Below, piece after piece: positions 34,978-43,541 of a stretch of 64,000 nt of DNA. Position 1 is the stretch's first letter, and each line of letters begins with the position of its first letter. A model generated the notes under the pieces. The model searched no databases and was not told the origin of the DNA. It saw only the letters and a list, made by a program, of their open reading frames with translations. Source of the DNA: Bacteroidota bacterium (lineage in GTDB: Bacteria; Bacteroidota; Bacteroidia; UBA4408). Where the stretch lies: assembly GCA_016718805.1 (NCBI GenBank), contig JADKCP010000001.1, forward strand, positions 913,501 through 977,500. The letters are read 5' to 3'. Position numbers and translations under genes: made by a program.

Positions 34978-35586
34978 ATGAGTACATTTCCACATTTTTT
35001 TCAACTAAGTGCGATGGATTGTGGACCATCTTGCCTTAAATCAATAGCAAAATTCTATAATCGAGAAATTTCGATTGACCTATTAAGACAAAAGTGTCAA
35101 ATATCCCGCATTGGTGTTAGTTTGTTGGGCATTTCAGAAGCTGCTGAATTTATTGGATTAAAAACCTTAGCTGCAAAAGTTTCCTTTGAGCAATTGATCG
35201 AAAACAAGGCTTTTCCATGCATTGTACATTGGAATCAAAATCATTTTGTCATTGTTTATAAGATCAAAGGAAACAGTGTTTTTGTATGCGACCCTGCTAA
35301 AGGAAATCTTATTATACAAAAAGCAGATTTTATTGAGAAATGGAAACAAAAAAATGAAATGGGAGTGGCACTTTTTATGGAGCCTACGGCTGAATTTTTC
35401 AAAAACGATGATGAGGCCAAAAATGTTGTTGAAAGTAAATGGAGGTTTTTGTTTAGTTACTTAAAGAAATATCAAAAGAATTTTTTTTATCTTTTTATTG
35501 GTTTGCTTTTTAGTACTAGTATTTTGTTAGTAACACCTTTTTTAACGCAAATTCTTATTGATAAAGGAATAGTCAATAGAGATTAA
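34978..35586 (+). CDS. C39-peptidase ABC exporter, N-terminal fragment (frameshifted)
   Basis: These 202 residues form a peptidase C39 domain: catalytic Cys in QLSAMDCGPSCLKSIAKFY, His in HWNQNHFVIVY and Asp in CDPAKGN. The first membrane helix follows (FYLFIGLLFSTSILLVTPFL). The frame ends at a TAA at 35584-35586 in the middle of what should be the transmembrane domain. Reading on in the -1 frame gives an unbroken continuation (next feature). C39 domains of this type cut leader peptides after a Gly-Gly motif during export. The peptide gene at 37237-37434 has such a leader. Probably a broken gene or a one-base sequencing error. Confidence 0.85.
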   Translation: MSTFPHFFQLSAMDCGPSCLKSIAKFYNREISIDLLRQKCQISRIGVSLLGISEAAEFIGLKTLAAKVSFEQLIENKAFPCIVHWNQNHFVIVYKIKGNSVFVCDPAKGNLIIQKADFIEKWKQKNEMGVALFMEPTAEFFKNDDEAKNVVESKWRFLFSYLKKYQKNFFYLFIGLLFSTSILLVTPFLTQILIDKGIVNRD

Positions 35587-35591
35587 ATTTG
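35581..35591 (+). other. frameshift site in the exporter gene
   Basis: Frame 0 reads AAT AGA GAT TAA; the downstream frame reads TTA AAT TTG GTT starting at 35583. Insertion of one T (GATT to GATTT) restores a continuous Asp-Leu-Asn-Leu-Val-Tyr, as expected of intact peptidase-containing ABC transporters. There is no canonical X-XXY-YYZ slippery heptamer. Confidence 0.8.
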
Positions 35592-37151
35592 GTTTATTTA
35601 ATTTTATTAGGACAACTATCATTATTTGCCGGTAGTATTTCAATCGAAATGATTAGAAACTGGCAATTACTTCATATTGGTACGAAGGTAAATATTGCCT
35701 TAGTATCAGATTTTATCCGAAAACTCTTTAAATTACCTATTAAATTTCATCATACGCATTTCCTTGGTGAATTAATTCAAAGAATTAATGATCATAAACG
35801 ACTTGAAAATTTACTTACTGTAAAAACAATCTCGTTGATTTTTGCAACAATCAATTTATTGCTGTTTGGGCCAATTTTGATTTATTATAATTCAACAGTC
35901 TTTTTTATTTTTATCTCAGGTGGGATTATTGGCATATTGTGGATTTTAATATTCATGAGAGAAAGAGGCAGAATTGATTATTTGTTTTTCGAATTACAGG
36001 GCGAGCAACAGGGAAAAATTATTGATTTATTAGGAGGGATAGAAGACATAAAAATCAGCAATAGTGCCAACCAAAAAAGATGGGAATGGGAAGAATTACA
36101 AAACAAAATATATAAACTTAAAATAAAGGCGCTAAAACTTGACCAAATTCAGCACAATGGTTTTGATATAATTATACGATTAACAGGAATATTACTTACC
36201 ATTTTTACAGCTAAATTGGTTATTGAAAATAGATTAAGTCTTGGGACCATGTTTGCCATTAATCTTATTCTGGGTCAATTATCTGCACCCTTGTATTCTT
36301 TTGTCGATTTTATTCCTGCATGGCAAGACGCTAAGCTTGCTATGTTGCGAATTAATCATATTCATAACCAAAAAAATGAGGAGACAAATCAATTCAATGC
36401 AATTAAAGAAATTCCATCAACTGGTTCAATTACATTTGAAAATGTATCTTTTTCTTACTATGGTTCCGGAGGGGATATGATTTTAAAGAAGTTGAACTTT
36501 GAAATAGAAAGAGGTAAAGTTACTGCTATTGTTGGGGCAAGTGGAAGTGGTAAGTCAACTTTGCTTAAATTGCTATTAAAATTTTTCGAACCTACTGAAG
36601 GAGTAATTCGATTAGGTCAAAGTAATTTTGAAGATTTATCTGCAAAGCAATGGAGGGACCAATGTGGAGTTGTAATGCAAGGGGGAAAAGTGTTTTCAGA
36701 TACGATAGTTAATAATATAGCACTAGGTCAAGAAATTGATATGGAACAAATTGTTATGATATCAGCTCTTGCAAACCTCGACGATTTTGTAAATAGCAAT
36801 TTGCCGATGGGATATTTTACAAAAATTGGTGAAGAAGGATTGCATTTGAGCGAAGGACAAAAGCAAAGGTTGTTATTGGCGAGAGCTATGTACAAAAATC
36901 CCGAGGTTCTAATTTTAGATGAGGCTACTAGTTCATTAGATGCCAAAAATGAAGGTGAGATAATGAAGAGTATTTCAGAATTTAAAAAAAATAAAACAAT
37001 AGTAATCGTTGCACATAGACTAAATACAGTGAGAAATGCAGATAAAATACTAGTTTTAAATGAAGGCCATGTAATTGAATCAGGAAATCATAAGAATTTA
37101 CTTGAAAAAGGCGAATTTTATTTCAATTTGATTAAAGAACAATTGACCTAA
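35589..37151 (+). CDS. C39-peptidase ABC exporter, transmembrane and ATPase fragment (frameshifted)
   Basis: These 520 residues, starting with a TTG if translated separately, hold the remaining transmembrane helices and the ATPase domain: Walker A VGASGSGKST, Q-loop VMQGGKVFSD, signature LSEGQKQR, Walker B VLILDEATSSLD and the switch His in IVAHRLNTV. All ATPase motifs are intact, so loss of function, if real, comes only from the frameshift. No HlyD-like adaptor lies next to it, so it is a simple PCAT-type exporter. It is followed by the double-glycine peptide gene after 85 bases. Confidence 0.85.
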   Translation: MVYLILLGQLSLFAGSISIEMIRNWQLLHIGTKVNIALVSDFIRKLFKLPIKFHHTHFLGELIQRINDHKRLENLLTVKTISLIFATINLLLFGPILIYYNSTVFFIFISGGIIGILWILIFMRERGRIDYLFFELQGEQQGKIIDLLGGIEDIKISNSANQKRWEWEELQNKIYKLKIKALKLDQIQHNGFDIIIRLTGILLTIFTAKLVIENRLSLGTMFAINLILGQLSAPLYSFVDFIPAWQDAKLAMLRINHIHNQKNEETNQFNAIKEIPSTGSITFENVSFSYYGSGGDMILKKLNFEIERGKVTAIVGASGSGKSTLLKLLLKFFEPTEGVIRLGQSNFEDLSAKQWRDQCGVVMQGGKVFSDTIVNNIALGQEIDMEQIVMISALANLDDFVNSNLPMGYFTKIGEEGLHLSEGQKQRLLLARAMYKNPEVLILDEATSSLDAKNEGEIMKSISEFKKNKTIVIVAHRLNTVRNADKILVLNEGHVIESGNHKNLLEKGEFYFNLIKEQLT

Positions 37152-37179
37152 AAAAAGTTATTAAAAAAAATCTAAAAAC

Positions 37180-37209
37180 TTGTTTTTGTTAAACTTTTTA
37201 TTATTTTTG
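37180..37209 (+). promoter_or_regulatory. promoter of the repeat-peptide gene
   Basis: TTG (37180-37182), 19 bases, then TATTTTTG (37202-37209) fits the Bacteroidota consensus. Transcription should start near 37215, giving a leader of about 22 bases before the ATG. The peptide can therefore be expressed apart from the exporter. Confidence 0.6.
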
Positions 37210-37236
37210 CTGGGAAATAATTTAAAAACTTAAAAA

Positions 37237-37434
37237 ATGAAAAAAAATATTCACGATTTTAAATTAAGTAATCTTACACTATTAGAAAAAAAATCAATTG
37301 TTGGTGGAAAAGGTTCAGTAACAAATAGAGACCAATATGCTAAAGGTTCAGTAACAAATAGAGACCAATATGCTAAAGGTTCAGTAACAAATAGAGACCA
37401 ATATGCTAAAACTTCAGGTGCTATTGGAGATTAA
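37237..37434 (+). CDS. double-glycine leader peptide with three 11-residue repeats
   Basis: The precursor has 65 residues. Residues 1-24 are a leader ending in Gly-Gly: Leu at -15 and -12, Glu at -8, Ile at -4, Gly at -2 and -1, which is the canonical double-glycine pattern cut by C39 peptidases; only -7 (Lys) departs from it. The 41-residue core consists of three identical copies of KGSVTNRDQYA plus a tail KTSGAIGD. It has no Cys, is hydrophilic and nearly balanced in charge, so it is unlike pore-forming bacteriocins. It lies just after a C39-peptidase ABC exporter and has its own promoter and terminator. I recognise no named family; function is unknown (signal peptide, repeat adhesin or modified peptide are all possible). 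Confidence 0.85.
   Translation: MKKNIHDFKLSNLTLLEKKSIVGGKGSVTNRDQYAKGSVTNRDQYAKGSVTNRDQYAKTSGAIGD
37309..37407 (+). repeat. three perfect tandem 33-bp repeats
   Basis: Three identical 33-bp units (37309-37341, 37342-37374, 37375-37407) follow each other without a spacer and keep the reading frame of the peptide gene. Identity at every silent position indicates recent duplication or ongoing homogenisation. Confidence 0.97.
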
Positions 37435-37509
37435 TAAGTTTCACTCTATTTAGTTTCTTGCAATTTTAATTGTTTCTATCTCACTTAAATTAAAATTGCT
37501 AGTAATTTT

Positions 37510-37544
37510 AAAAGGAGAAGATGTTTTTACATCCTCTCCTTTTT
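37510..37544 (+). terminator. terminator after the peptide gene
   Basis: AAAAGGAGA-A-GATGT (37510-37524) pairs with ACATC-C-TCTCCTTTT (37529-37543). That gives 14 pairs, one A-C mismatch and a loop of four to five T, followed by a T-rich tail. It lies 76 bases after the peptide stop. Confidence 0.8.
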
Positions 37545-37765
37545 GTTTTATTAAGTTTTTTGATATAAACAACATTTACATCAATAATAAAGTCCTGAAG
37601 AAAACTATAAGACTAATCCAAAAGTTGATAATCTGTATTACTGACAAGTTGCTCTACAGAAGAGCTTGTTTCCACTTCCAGATTGCGGTTGAATAATATA
37701 TATTGTTTTGGACAAAAACACCAACTTTTTTCGGCACCTTTGGCTGTATTATACTTAGTTGTATC
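37545..37765 (+). other. gap with no recognised feature
   Basis: The stretch between the peptide terminator and the murF-alr stop has no convincing gene, RNA or repeat. A 66-codon open frame overlapping it starts inside the terminator stem and has no family signature. Confidence 0.5.
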
Positions 37766-40243
37766 CTACTCTTGATAATAAACACGCTTAACCCTTCTCG
37801 AAACATTTGTTAATACCTCATAGGGTATTGTTCCAATATCTTTCGCAATTTGATTAATTGAATAGCTATCCCCAAATACAATAACTTCATTCCCTTCATT
37901 TACATTCAAGTTAGTTACGTCCAGCATGCACATGTCCATACAAATACTGCCTAATGTTGGGGCTATTTGTCCATTGATAATCATTTTTCCATTCCCGTTT
38001 CCTAATTTTCTATTGTAGCCATCAGCGTATCCAATGGGAACCGTTGCAACTCTAGTTGGTTTTAGAATTACTCCTTTTCTATTATAACCAATTGTATCAG
38101 GAGGCGAAACTGTTTTAATTTGTGAAACTATGGTTTTTAATGAACTTACATTTTGCAAATTCATTTGCTCATATTCATTCGATGATATTCCATACATTCC
38201 AATACCCAATCTCACCATTTCGAATTGAGCATAACCAAACCGTGCAATTCCACTCGAATTCAAAATATGACGAAGTATGGGATAATCAAAATGATTCTGA
38301 AATTGATGAGACATTGCTAAAAATGAAGCTATCTGTTGTTTTGTAAAGGTATCGTGTTCTTTTTCATCACTCGCTGCTAAATGTGAAAAAACCGACTTAA
38401 TAGCCAAAAATTTATTGTTCTTAATTCTTACAATCAACTCAGGAATGTCATTTTCTTCAAAACCTAGTCGATGCATGCCAGTATCTAACTTAATGTGAAT
38501 ATTTGTTTGCTTTCCAATTCTTTTCACTACATCGCTAAATAATCCTAACAACCTAAAACTGTAAATTTCAGGTTCTAAATTGTAATTCAACATTGCATCA
38601 AAACTTTGTTCCTCAGGATTCATCACCATTATTGGTAATATTATTCCCGATTTACGCAATTCAACACCCTCATCAGCATAAGCAACTGCTAAATAATCAA
38701 TGCGGTGAAATTGTAGAATATTTGCAATTTCAAAGCTCCCACTTCCATAAGAAAATGCTTTTACCATTGCCATTAATTTCGTTTTTTTATCTACGATGCT
38801 TCTATAGTAGTTAATGTTGTGAACGAAAGCATTTAAATTAATTTCCAATACAGTTTCATGCGCCTTTTGTTGCAAAATCTTGCTGATTTGTTCAAATCCA
38901 AATGCACGTGCACCTTTAATTAAAATTGTTTCATCTTTAAATAATGATGAACTATACCGATTGAGAAACTCGCCGGTAGTAAGATAAAGACTCTTTTCGC
39001 AATGAAATGATTTACCTTGACGGGAAATAGCTTCACCTATTCCAATAATTCTTGAAACCTTTTTTTTATTAACTAATTCTGCAACCTCTTTATAAAGTTG
39101 TACTTCATCCTTACCACTCTGTAAAATATCTGAAAGTATTAATGTTCTTTTTGTATGTTGCTTTTGCTGGTATAAAAAATCAAGTGCTATTGAAAGTGAA
39201 CCTAAATCTGAATTATAACTATCGTTAATGATTGAACAATTATTTATTCCCTCTTTTAATTCGAGACGCATTGCAACTGGACTTAATAGTTGCATTCTTT
39301 CTTCAATAATCGATTTCTGGATTCCCAAGTTTAACAAAATGGCCCAACAATTTATTGCATTTTCAATGTACGCATCGTCGACAAAAGGAATTGTAATACT
39401 TAAAAAATCATTCTTAAAAATACCTTGAATCGCAGTAGTATTAGCAGTTTTCTCTATTCTTCCAATCTGTAAATTGGCTTTTGATTTTCGGGACCAAGAA
39501 AAAAGTTCTGCACCATTATATAAGTTTGAAGTGGTTAACTGCTCGTGTATTTCAGCATAATCTTTACAATACACAATCAATGAGCAATTTTCAAAAAGCA
39601 ATAATTTTTCTGATACCTTTTGCTTTTCGGATTCAAAATTTTCACCATGAGCCCCGCCAATATTTGAAATAACACCAAGTGTAGGTTGTATGATGGATGC
39701 CAAATTGCGCATTTCTCCGGGTTCAGAAATACCTGCTTCAAAAATTGCCAATTCGTTTTCCTCTTGAATTTCCCATACGGACAGCGGTACACCAATTTGA
39801 GAATTATAACTTTTCGGACTCCTAACAATATTTTTATCTTCCCGCAGCAATTGAAACAACCACTCTTTAATAATTGTCTTTCCGTTGCTTCCTGTAACCC
39901 CAATAACTGGAATGGTAAACTGCTCTCTATGATAGCGCGCCAGTAATTGTAGAGAATGAAGGGTGTTTTCAACCAGTAAAATGGTACAATCGGCAAAACT
40001 ATCAGTTACGACAAACTCATCAGAAATTACAAAATTTCTAATTCCTTTATTATATAAATCTTGAATGTATCTATGTCCGTCATTTCTGGCACCTTTGAGC
40101 GCAAAAAAGATTGAATTTTCTGGAGAGGATAATTTACGACTATCAAGCAAAATATGCCTGATGATACTGTTTTCAGCAGATTTTAAAACTTTTGCTTCTA
40201 GTATACTTGCAATGCGTTGAACTGTGTATGGAATAAATGACAT
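37766..40243 (-). CDS. murF-alr: bifunctional UDP-MurNAc-tripeptide:D-Ala-D-Ala ligase / alanine racemase
   Basis: This is an 825-residue fusion. Residues 1-450 are MurF: SRKLSSPENSIFFALKG, the ATP loop VIGVTGSNGKT and DSYNSDLGSL. Residues 455-825 are alanine racemase: EINLNAFVHNINYYRS, the PLP Lys in MVKAFSYGSG, a GMHRLGFEE block, VPIGYADGYNRKLG and ICMDMCMLDVT. It makes D-alanine and joins D-Ala-D-Ala to the peptidoglycan precursor. The fusion is a known Bacteroidota arrangement. It is followed on the same strand after 13 bases (upstream side) by tdk. Confidence 0.94.
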   Translation of the reverse strand: MSFIPYTVQRIASILEAKVLKSAENSIIRHILLDSRKLSSPENSIFFALKGARNDGHRYIQDLYNKGIRNFVISDEFVVTDSFADCTILLVENTLHSLQLLARYHREQFTIPVIGVTGSNGKTIIKEWLFQLLREDKNIVRSPKSYNSQIGVPLSVWEIQEENELAIFEAGISEPGEMRNLASIIQPTLGVISNIGGAHGENFESEKQKVSEKLLLFENCSLIVYCKDYAEIHEQLTTSNLYNGAELFSWSRKSKANLQIGRIEKTANTTAIQGIFKNDFLSITIPFVDDAYIENAINCWAILLNLGIQKSIIEERMQLLSPVAMRLELKEGINNCSIINDSYNSDLGSLSIALDFLYQQKQHTKRTLILSDILQSGKDEVQLYKEVAELVNKKKVSRIIGIGEAISRQGKSFHCEKSLYLTTGEFLNRYSSSLFKDETILIKGARAFGFEQISKILQQKAHETVLEINLNAFVHNINYYRSIVDKKTKLMAMVKAFSYGSGSFEIANILQFHRIDYLAVAYADEGVELRKSGIILPIMVMNPEEQSFDAMLNYNLEPEIYSFRLLGLFSDVVKRIGKQTNIHIKLDTGMHRLGFEENDIPELIVRIKNNKFLAIKSVFSHLAASDEKEHDTFTKQQIASFLAMSHQFQNHFDYPILRHILNSSGIARFGYAQFEMVRLGIGMYGISSNEYEQMNLQNVSSLKTIVSQIKTVSPPDTIGYNRKGVILKPTRVATVPIGYADGYNRKLGNGNGKMIINGQIAPTLGSICMDMCMLDVTNLNVNEGNEVIVFGDSYSINQIAKDIGTIPYEVLTNVSRRVKRVYYQE

Positions 40244-40256
40244 TAATACTATTTAG

Positions 40257-40853
40257 TTAATTCTCATCTATAGCTTTGATTGCTATATTGTAACAAGTTC
40301 TGCAAAGTGGCTCATAGTTTTGTGTTTCTCCCAAAAGTACCAATGATTTTTCGGAGGTGGTACGATGAGAGTGGTTGGCCAAACTACCACAATGCATGCA
40401 TATTGCATGAACTTTGGTAACTTCTTCTGCAACTGCCATCAATGCAGGCATTGGACCAAATGGATTTCCCAAAAAATCTGTATCCAATCCGGCTACAATT
40501 ACCCTAGTGCCATTATTTGCAAGTGTTGTGCAAACATTGACTAATTCTGCATCAAAAAATTGAGCTTCATCTATACCAACAACATCAACTTCTCCACATA
40601 AAAGCAAAATATTAGAAGAAGATTCAACTGGAGTTGATAAAATAAAATTTGAATCATGAGATACTACCTTCTCATCATCATATCGGGTATCAATTGCAGG
40701 CTTAAATATTTCAACTTTTTGTTTTGCGAATTTAGCACGTTTCAATCGTCGAATTAGTTCTTCTGTTTTTCCCGAAAACATTGAACCGCAAACAACTTCA
40801 ATGGAGCCTTTTCTATGAATTTCAACAATGTTTTTTTCTTGAAAAACTGACAT
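40257..40853 (-). CDS. tdk: thymidine kinase, type II
   Basis: The 198-residue enzyme has the P-loop CGSMFSGKTEELIRRL, the lasso-site DEAQFFD with the catalytic Glu, GLDTDFLGNPFG, and zinc ligands CMHCG and CRTCY. It phosphorylates thymidine for the dTTP salvage pathway. It is upstream of murF-alr in the same orientation, 13 bases apart, so the two are probably co-transcribed. Confidence 0.96.
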   Translation of the reverse strand: MSVFQEKNIVEIHRKGSIEVVCGSMFSGKTEELIRRLKRAKFAKQKVEIFKPAIDTRYDDEKVVSHDSNFILSTPVESSSNILLLCGEVDVVGIDEAQFFDAELVNVCTTLANNGTRVIVAGLDTDFLGNPFGPMPALMAVAEEVTKVHAICMHCGSLANHSHRTTSEKSLVLLGETQNYEPLCRTCYNIAIKAIDEN

Positions 40854-40925
40854 CTTTCTTTTTTTTACTTTTTATCGAGTTCTTATTCAGAGAATAATTA
40901 ATTTAGCCGATATAAAAATTGTTTG

Positions 40926-40933
40926 CAAAAGTA
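40926..40933 (-). promoter_or_regulatory. -7 element for tdk-murF-alr
   Basis: On the minus strand this reads TACTTTTG, and CAAA at 40955-40958 (TTTG on the minus strand) lies 21 bases upstream. The upstream element falls inside the first codons of the divergent gene at 40945. Confidence 0.5.
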
Positions 40934-40944
40934 ATTTTTTTATC

Positions 40945-41601
40945 ATGCATATGACAAAAGAACAGTTAGGAAAAGAGATCAAAGAGTTGGTTCGTAGTAT
41001 TAAAACACATTACACTTTTGTTGAGGATGAAGATAGGATTCCTTTAATTGAATTAGAACTTATTACTTCCAAGATAAGGAAACTTTACGAAAAATCGGTT
41101 ATTTTTAACTTTCTAAACTCTCCTGACGAAGATTTCTTGTCAATGGAACGCTCTCGTAAACTTAGTATTAAAAGCAATGTTGAGAAAGTTAATAAAGAAA
41201 TTATACAAGAAAAAAAAGCTGAAATTGTTCCAGTTTTTGAGCCTGTAAGAGAAGAACAGGTAGTTGAAAAAAGATTGCCTGAAATTGTATTAAGTGAATC
41301 GAATTCACAACCAATTACCGTTCAATCAGTATCGGTTGAAGATACGAAATCATCTACATCAAAGAGGGTTTATAAAGACCTTAAGTTGTTAGTAGGAATT
41401 AACGATAAGTTTTTACTAATAAATAATCTTTTTGGTCGCAGCGATCAAGAGTATAAGGAGAGTATTGAAAAATTAAGTGCCCTTCAATCGTTCGACGAAT
41501 CAATTGTGTTTCTTTCCCAATTAGCCAGCCAAAAAGCATGGAATACTGAAAGCTATGCCTATGTTAGATTGCTTCAAATTGTTGAAAAACGCTACAAATA
41601 G
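40945..41601 (+). CDS. conserved hypothetical protein
   Basis: The 218-residue protein matches no family I can name. The N-terminal part (1-75) is helical and charged, the middle (80-135) is a Glu/Val/Pro/Ser-rich linker, and the C-terminal 80 residues form a compact region with LLVGINDKFLLINNLFGRSD and LSQLASQKAWNTESYAYVRL. This C-terminal region is the likely conserved part. There is no signal peptide. A second ATG lies two codons after the first. It is 11 bases upstream of rsmI. Confidence 0.75.
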   Translation: MHMTKEQLGKEIKELVRSIKTHYTFVEDEDRIPLIELELITSKIRKLYEKSVIFNFLNSPDEDFLSMERSRKLSIKSNVEKVNKEIIQEKKAEIVPVFEPVREEQVVEKRLPEIVLSESNSQPITVQSVSVEDTKSSTSKRVYKDLKLLVGINDKFLLINNLFGRSDQEYKESIEKLSALQSFDESIVFLSQLASQKAWNTESYAYVRLLQIVEKRYK

Positions 41602-41612
41602 CTGCTGGTTCA

Positions 41613-42305
41613 ATGACACATATTTATATTGTTCCAACTCCTATAGGTAATCTCGAAGATATTACCTTCAGAGCTATCAAGGTTTTAAAAGAGGTGGATT
41701 TTATTTTAGCAGAAGATACCCGTAAAACAGGTATTTTGCTGAAGCATTTTGATATATCAACTAAGATGCATTCTCATCATTTACATAACGAACATAAAAC
41801 GGTTGAGTATTTTCTATCAAAAATTTTAACAGGTGAATCTGCTGCACTTGTTTCAGATGCCGGAACTCCTGCAATTTCTGATCCTGGTTTTTTGTTAGTT
41901 AGGGAAGCGATAAAAAAAAATATTTCAGTAATAACTTTACCAGGTGCTACGGCCTTTGTACCCGCACTTGTAAATTCAGGATTGCCTTGTGAACGTTTTT
42001 GTTTTGAAGGTTTTCTTCCACAAAAGAAAGGTCGCCAAACAAAACTAACTTCTTTGCAGAATGAAGAACGTACGTTAGTTTTTTATGAGTCACCACATCG
42101 ACTTATTAAAACTCTTGAAGAGTTTATTCGTTTTTTTGGTGCTGAACGAAACGCTTGTGTTTGCAGAGAGATTAGCAAATTATTTGAAGAAACTCAAAGA
42201 GGTACCTTAGCTGAAATTCTAGATTATTATAAGTCAAAAACTGTTAAAGGTGAAATTGTGATTGTTGTTGAAGGCAACCCCAAAAGAAATGAAAGGCAAA
42301 GTTAA
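41613..42305 (+). CDS. rsmI: 16S rRNA (cytidine1402-2'-O)-methyltransferase
   Basis: The 230-residue protein is of the tetrapyrrole-methylase fold. It starts IYIVPTPIGNLEDITFRAI, then AEDTRKTGILLKHF, SDAGTPAISDPGFLLV and GALPGATAFVPAL-like blocks, ending in GEIVIVVEGN. It methylates the ribose of C1402 in 16S rRNA. It overlaps the corA start by 17 bases. Confidence 0.95.
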   Translation: MTHIYIVPTPIGNLEDITFRAIKVLKEVDFILAEDTRKTGILLKHFDISTKMHSHHLHNEHKTVEYFLSKILTGESAALVSDAGTPAISDPGFLLVREAIKKNISVITLPGATAFVPALVNSGLPCERFCFEGFLPQKKGRQTKLTSLQNEERTLVFYESPHRLIKTLEEFIRFFGAERNACVCREISKLFEETQRGTLAEILDYYKSKTVKGEIVIVVEGNPKRNERQS

Positions 42306-43368
42306 AAAACCTGAATTTGTAAGCCACCATCGTGTAGTCAAATCAGGACTGCCTCCAGGAAGTCTTGAAGTTACAGATACTACCGAAACAGAAGAGGTTA
42401 TCATTACTTTAATAGAATTTAATGAACAATCTTTCTCAGAACGAAAAATAACCTCCTTTCAGGAAATTGTTGATTGTAAAAACAATGGTTTTGTTAAATG
42501 GATTAATGTTGATGGTATTCATAATTCATCCATTGTAGAGCAAATAGGTAAGGCGTTTGATATACACCCATTAACTCTCGAAGATATTGTAAATACTGAT
42601 CAAAGACCAAAGTTTGAAGACTATGATTTTTATGATGTTGCAATGATGAAAATGTTGTATTACGATACAGAATTGCATGCTGAACAACTATCAATTATAC
42701 TTATGGAAAACCTGGTTATTTCGTTTCAAGAAATACATGGAGGTGATGCCTTTGATCCTATTCGTGAGAGAATTAAAGCAGCAAAAGGCAGAATAAGAAA
42801 ATGTGGAGCTGACTATTTAGCTTATGCACTCATCGATTCTATAGTTGATTCCTATTTCAATATTCTTGAAAAGGTAGGGGATAAATTGGAGGCACTCGAT
42901 GAAGAAATCATGTCTGATCCCAATCCAGAGTCATTAAGGAAGTTGCATACAATGAAACTTGAAATGATTTTTCTTCGAAAATCAGTTTGGCCATTAAGGG
43001 ACCTAATTAACAATATCGAGAGGAGTGAATCGCAATTGTTCAAAGAGAGTACTTCAATTTATTTGCGTGACGTTCATGACCACACTATTAGAGTTATTGA
43101 AACAGTTGAAAGTTATAGAGATTTAATTTCAGGAATGATGGATATATATCTTTCAAGTTTGAGTAACAAAATGAATGAAGTAATGAAAGTACTCACAATT
43201 ATTAGTACTATTTTTATTCCAGTTACTTTTATTGCTGGTGTTTATGGAATGAACTTCGACTATATGCCCGAACTACATTCCAAATGGGGATATTTTGGTA
43301 CCTGGGTGTTGATGCTAATTATTATTTTTTGCCTGATTTTGTATTTCAGAAAAAGAAAATGGTTGTGA
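42289..43368 (+). CDS. corA: CorA-family magnesium/cobalt transporter
   Basis: The 359-residue protein has a large cytoplasmic domain with HPLTLEDIVNTDQRPKFEDY, a long helix region and two C-terminal helices separated by the GMN motif (YGMNFDYMPELHSKWGY). The last residues are basic (RKRKWL). The ATG at 42289 is chosen; it lies inside the end of rsmI. It forms a pentameric Mg2+ channel. Confidence 0.93.
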   Translation: MKGKVKKPEFVSHHRVVKSGLPPGSLEVTDTTETEEVIITLIEFNEQSFSERKITSFQEIVDCKNNGFVKWINVDGIHNSSIVEQIGKAFDIHPLTLEDIVNTDQRPKFEDYDFYDVAMMKMLYYDTELHAEQLSIILMENLVISFQEIHGGDAFDPIRERIKAAKGRIRKCGADYLAYALIDSIVDSYFNILEKVGDKLEALDEEIMSDPNPESLRKLHTMKLEMIFLRKSVWPLRDLINNIERSESQLFKESTSIYLRDVHDHTIRVIETVESYRDLISGMMDIYLSSLSNKMNEVMKVLTIISTIFIPVTFIAGVYGMNFDYMPELHSKWGYFGTWVLMLIIIFCLILYFRKRKWL

Positions 43369-43541
43369 TTGCGCTGCGGTTTACAGTAAATCCACTTAAC
43401 ATAAATTAACAACAGCATTTATGATGAAATTTTGAATAATCAAGATTTTTGAATTTTAAATAATGTATCAATATCAAACTATTAAAGAAAAAAATTATCA
43501 ATCATTAATCCAATCGTTTAAAATCTTAAACAGCTAAAAGT

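Noticed and set aside
35575..35595. Programmed -1 frameshift in the exporter gene
   Set aside because: No slippery heptamer or downstream pseudoknot is apparent; a missing base is the simpler reading.
37309..37407. Three 33-bp direct repeats as a possible CRISPR array
   Set aside because: The repeats are contiguous with no spacers, lie in frame inside a gene with a leader peptide, and no cas genes are near.
37496..37696. 66-codon open frame after the peptide gene
   Set aside because: It runs through the terminator hairpin, has low-complexity Ile/Lys composition and no family signature.
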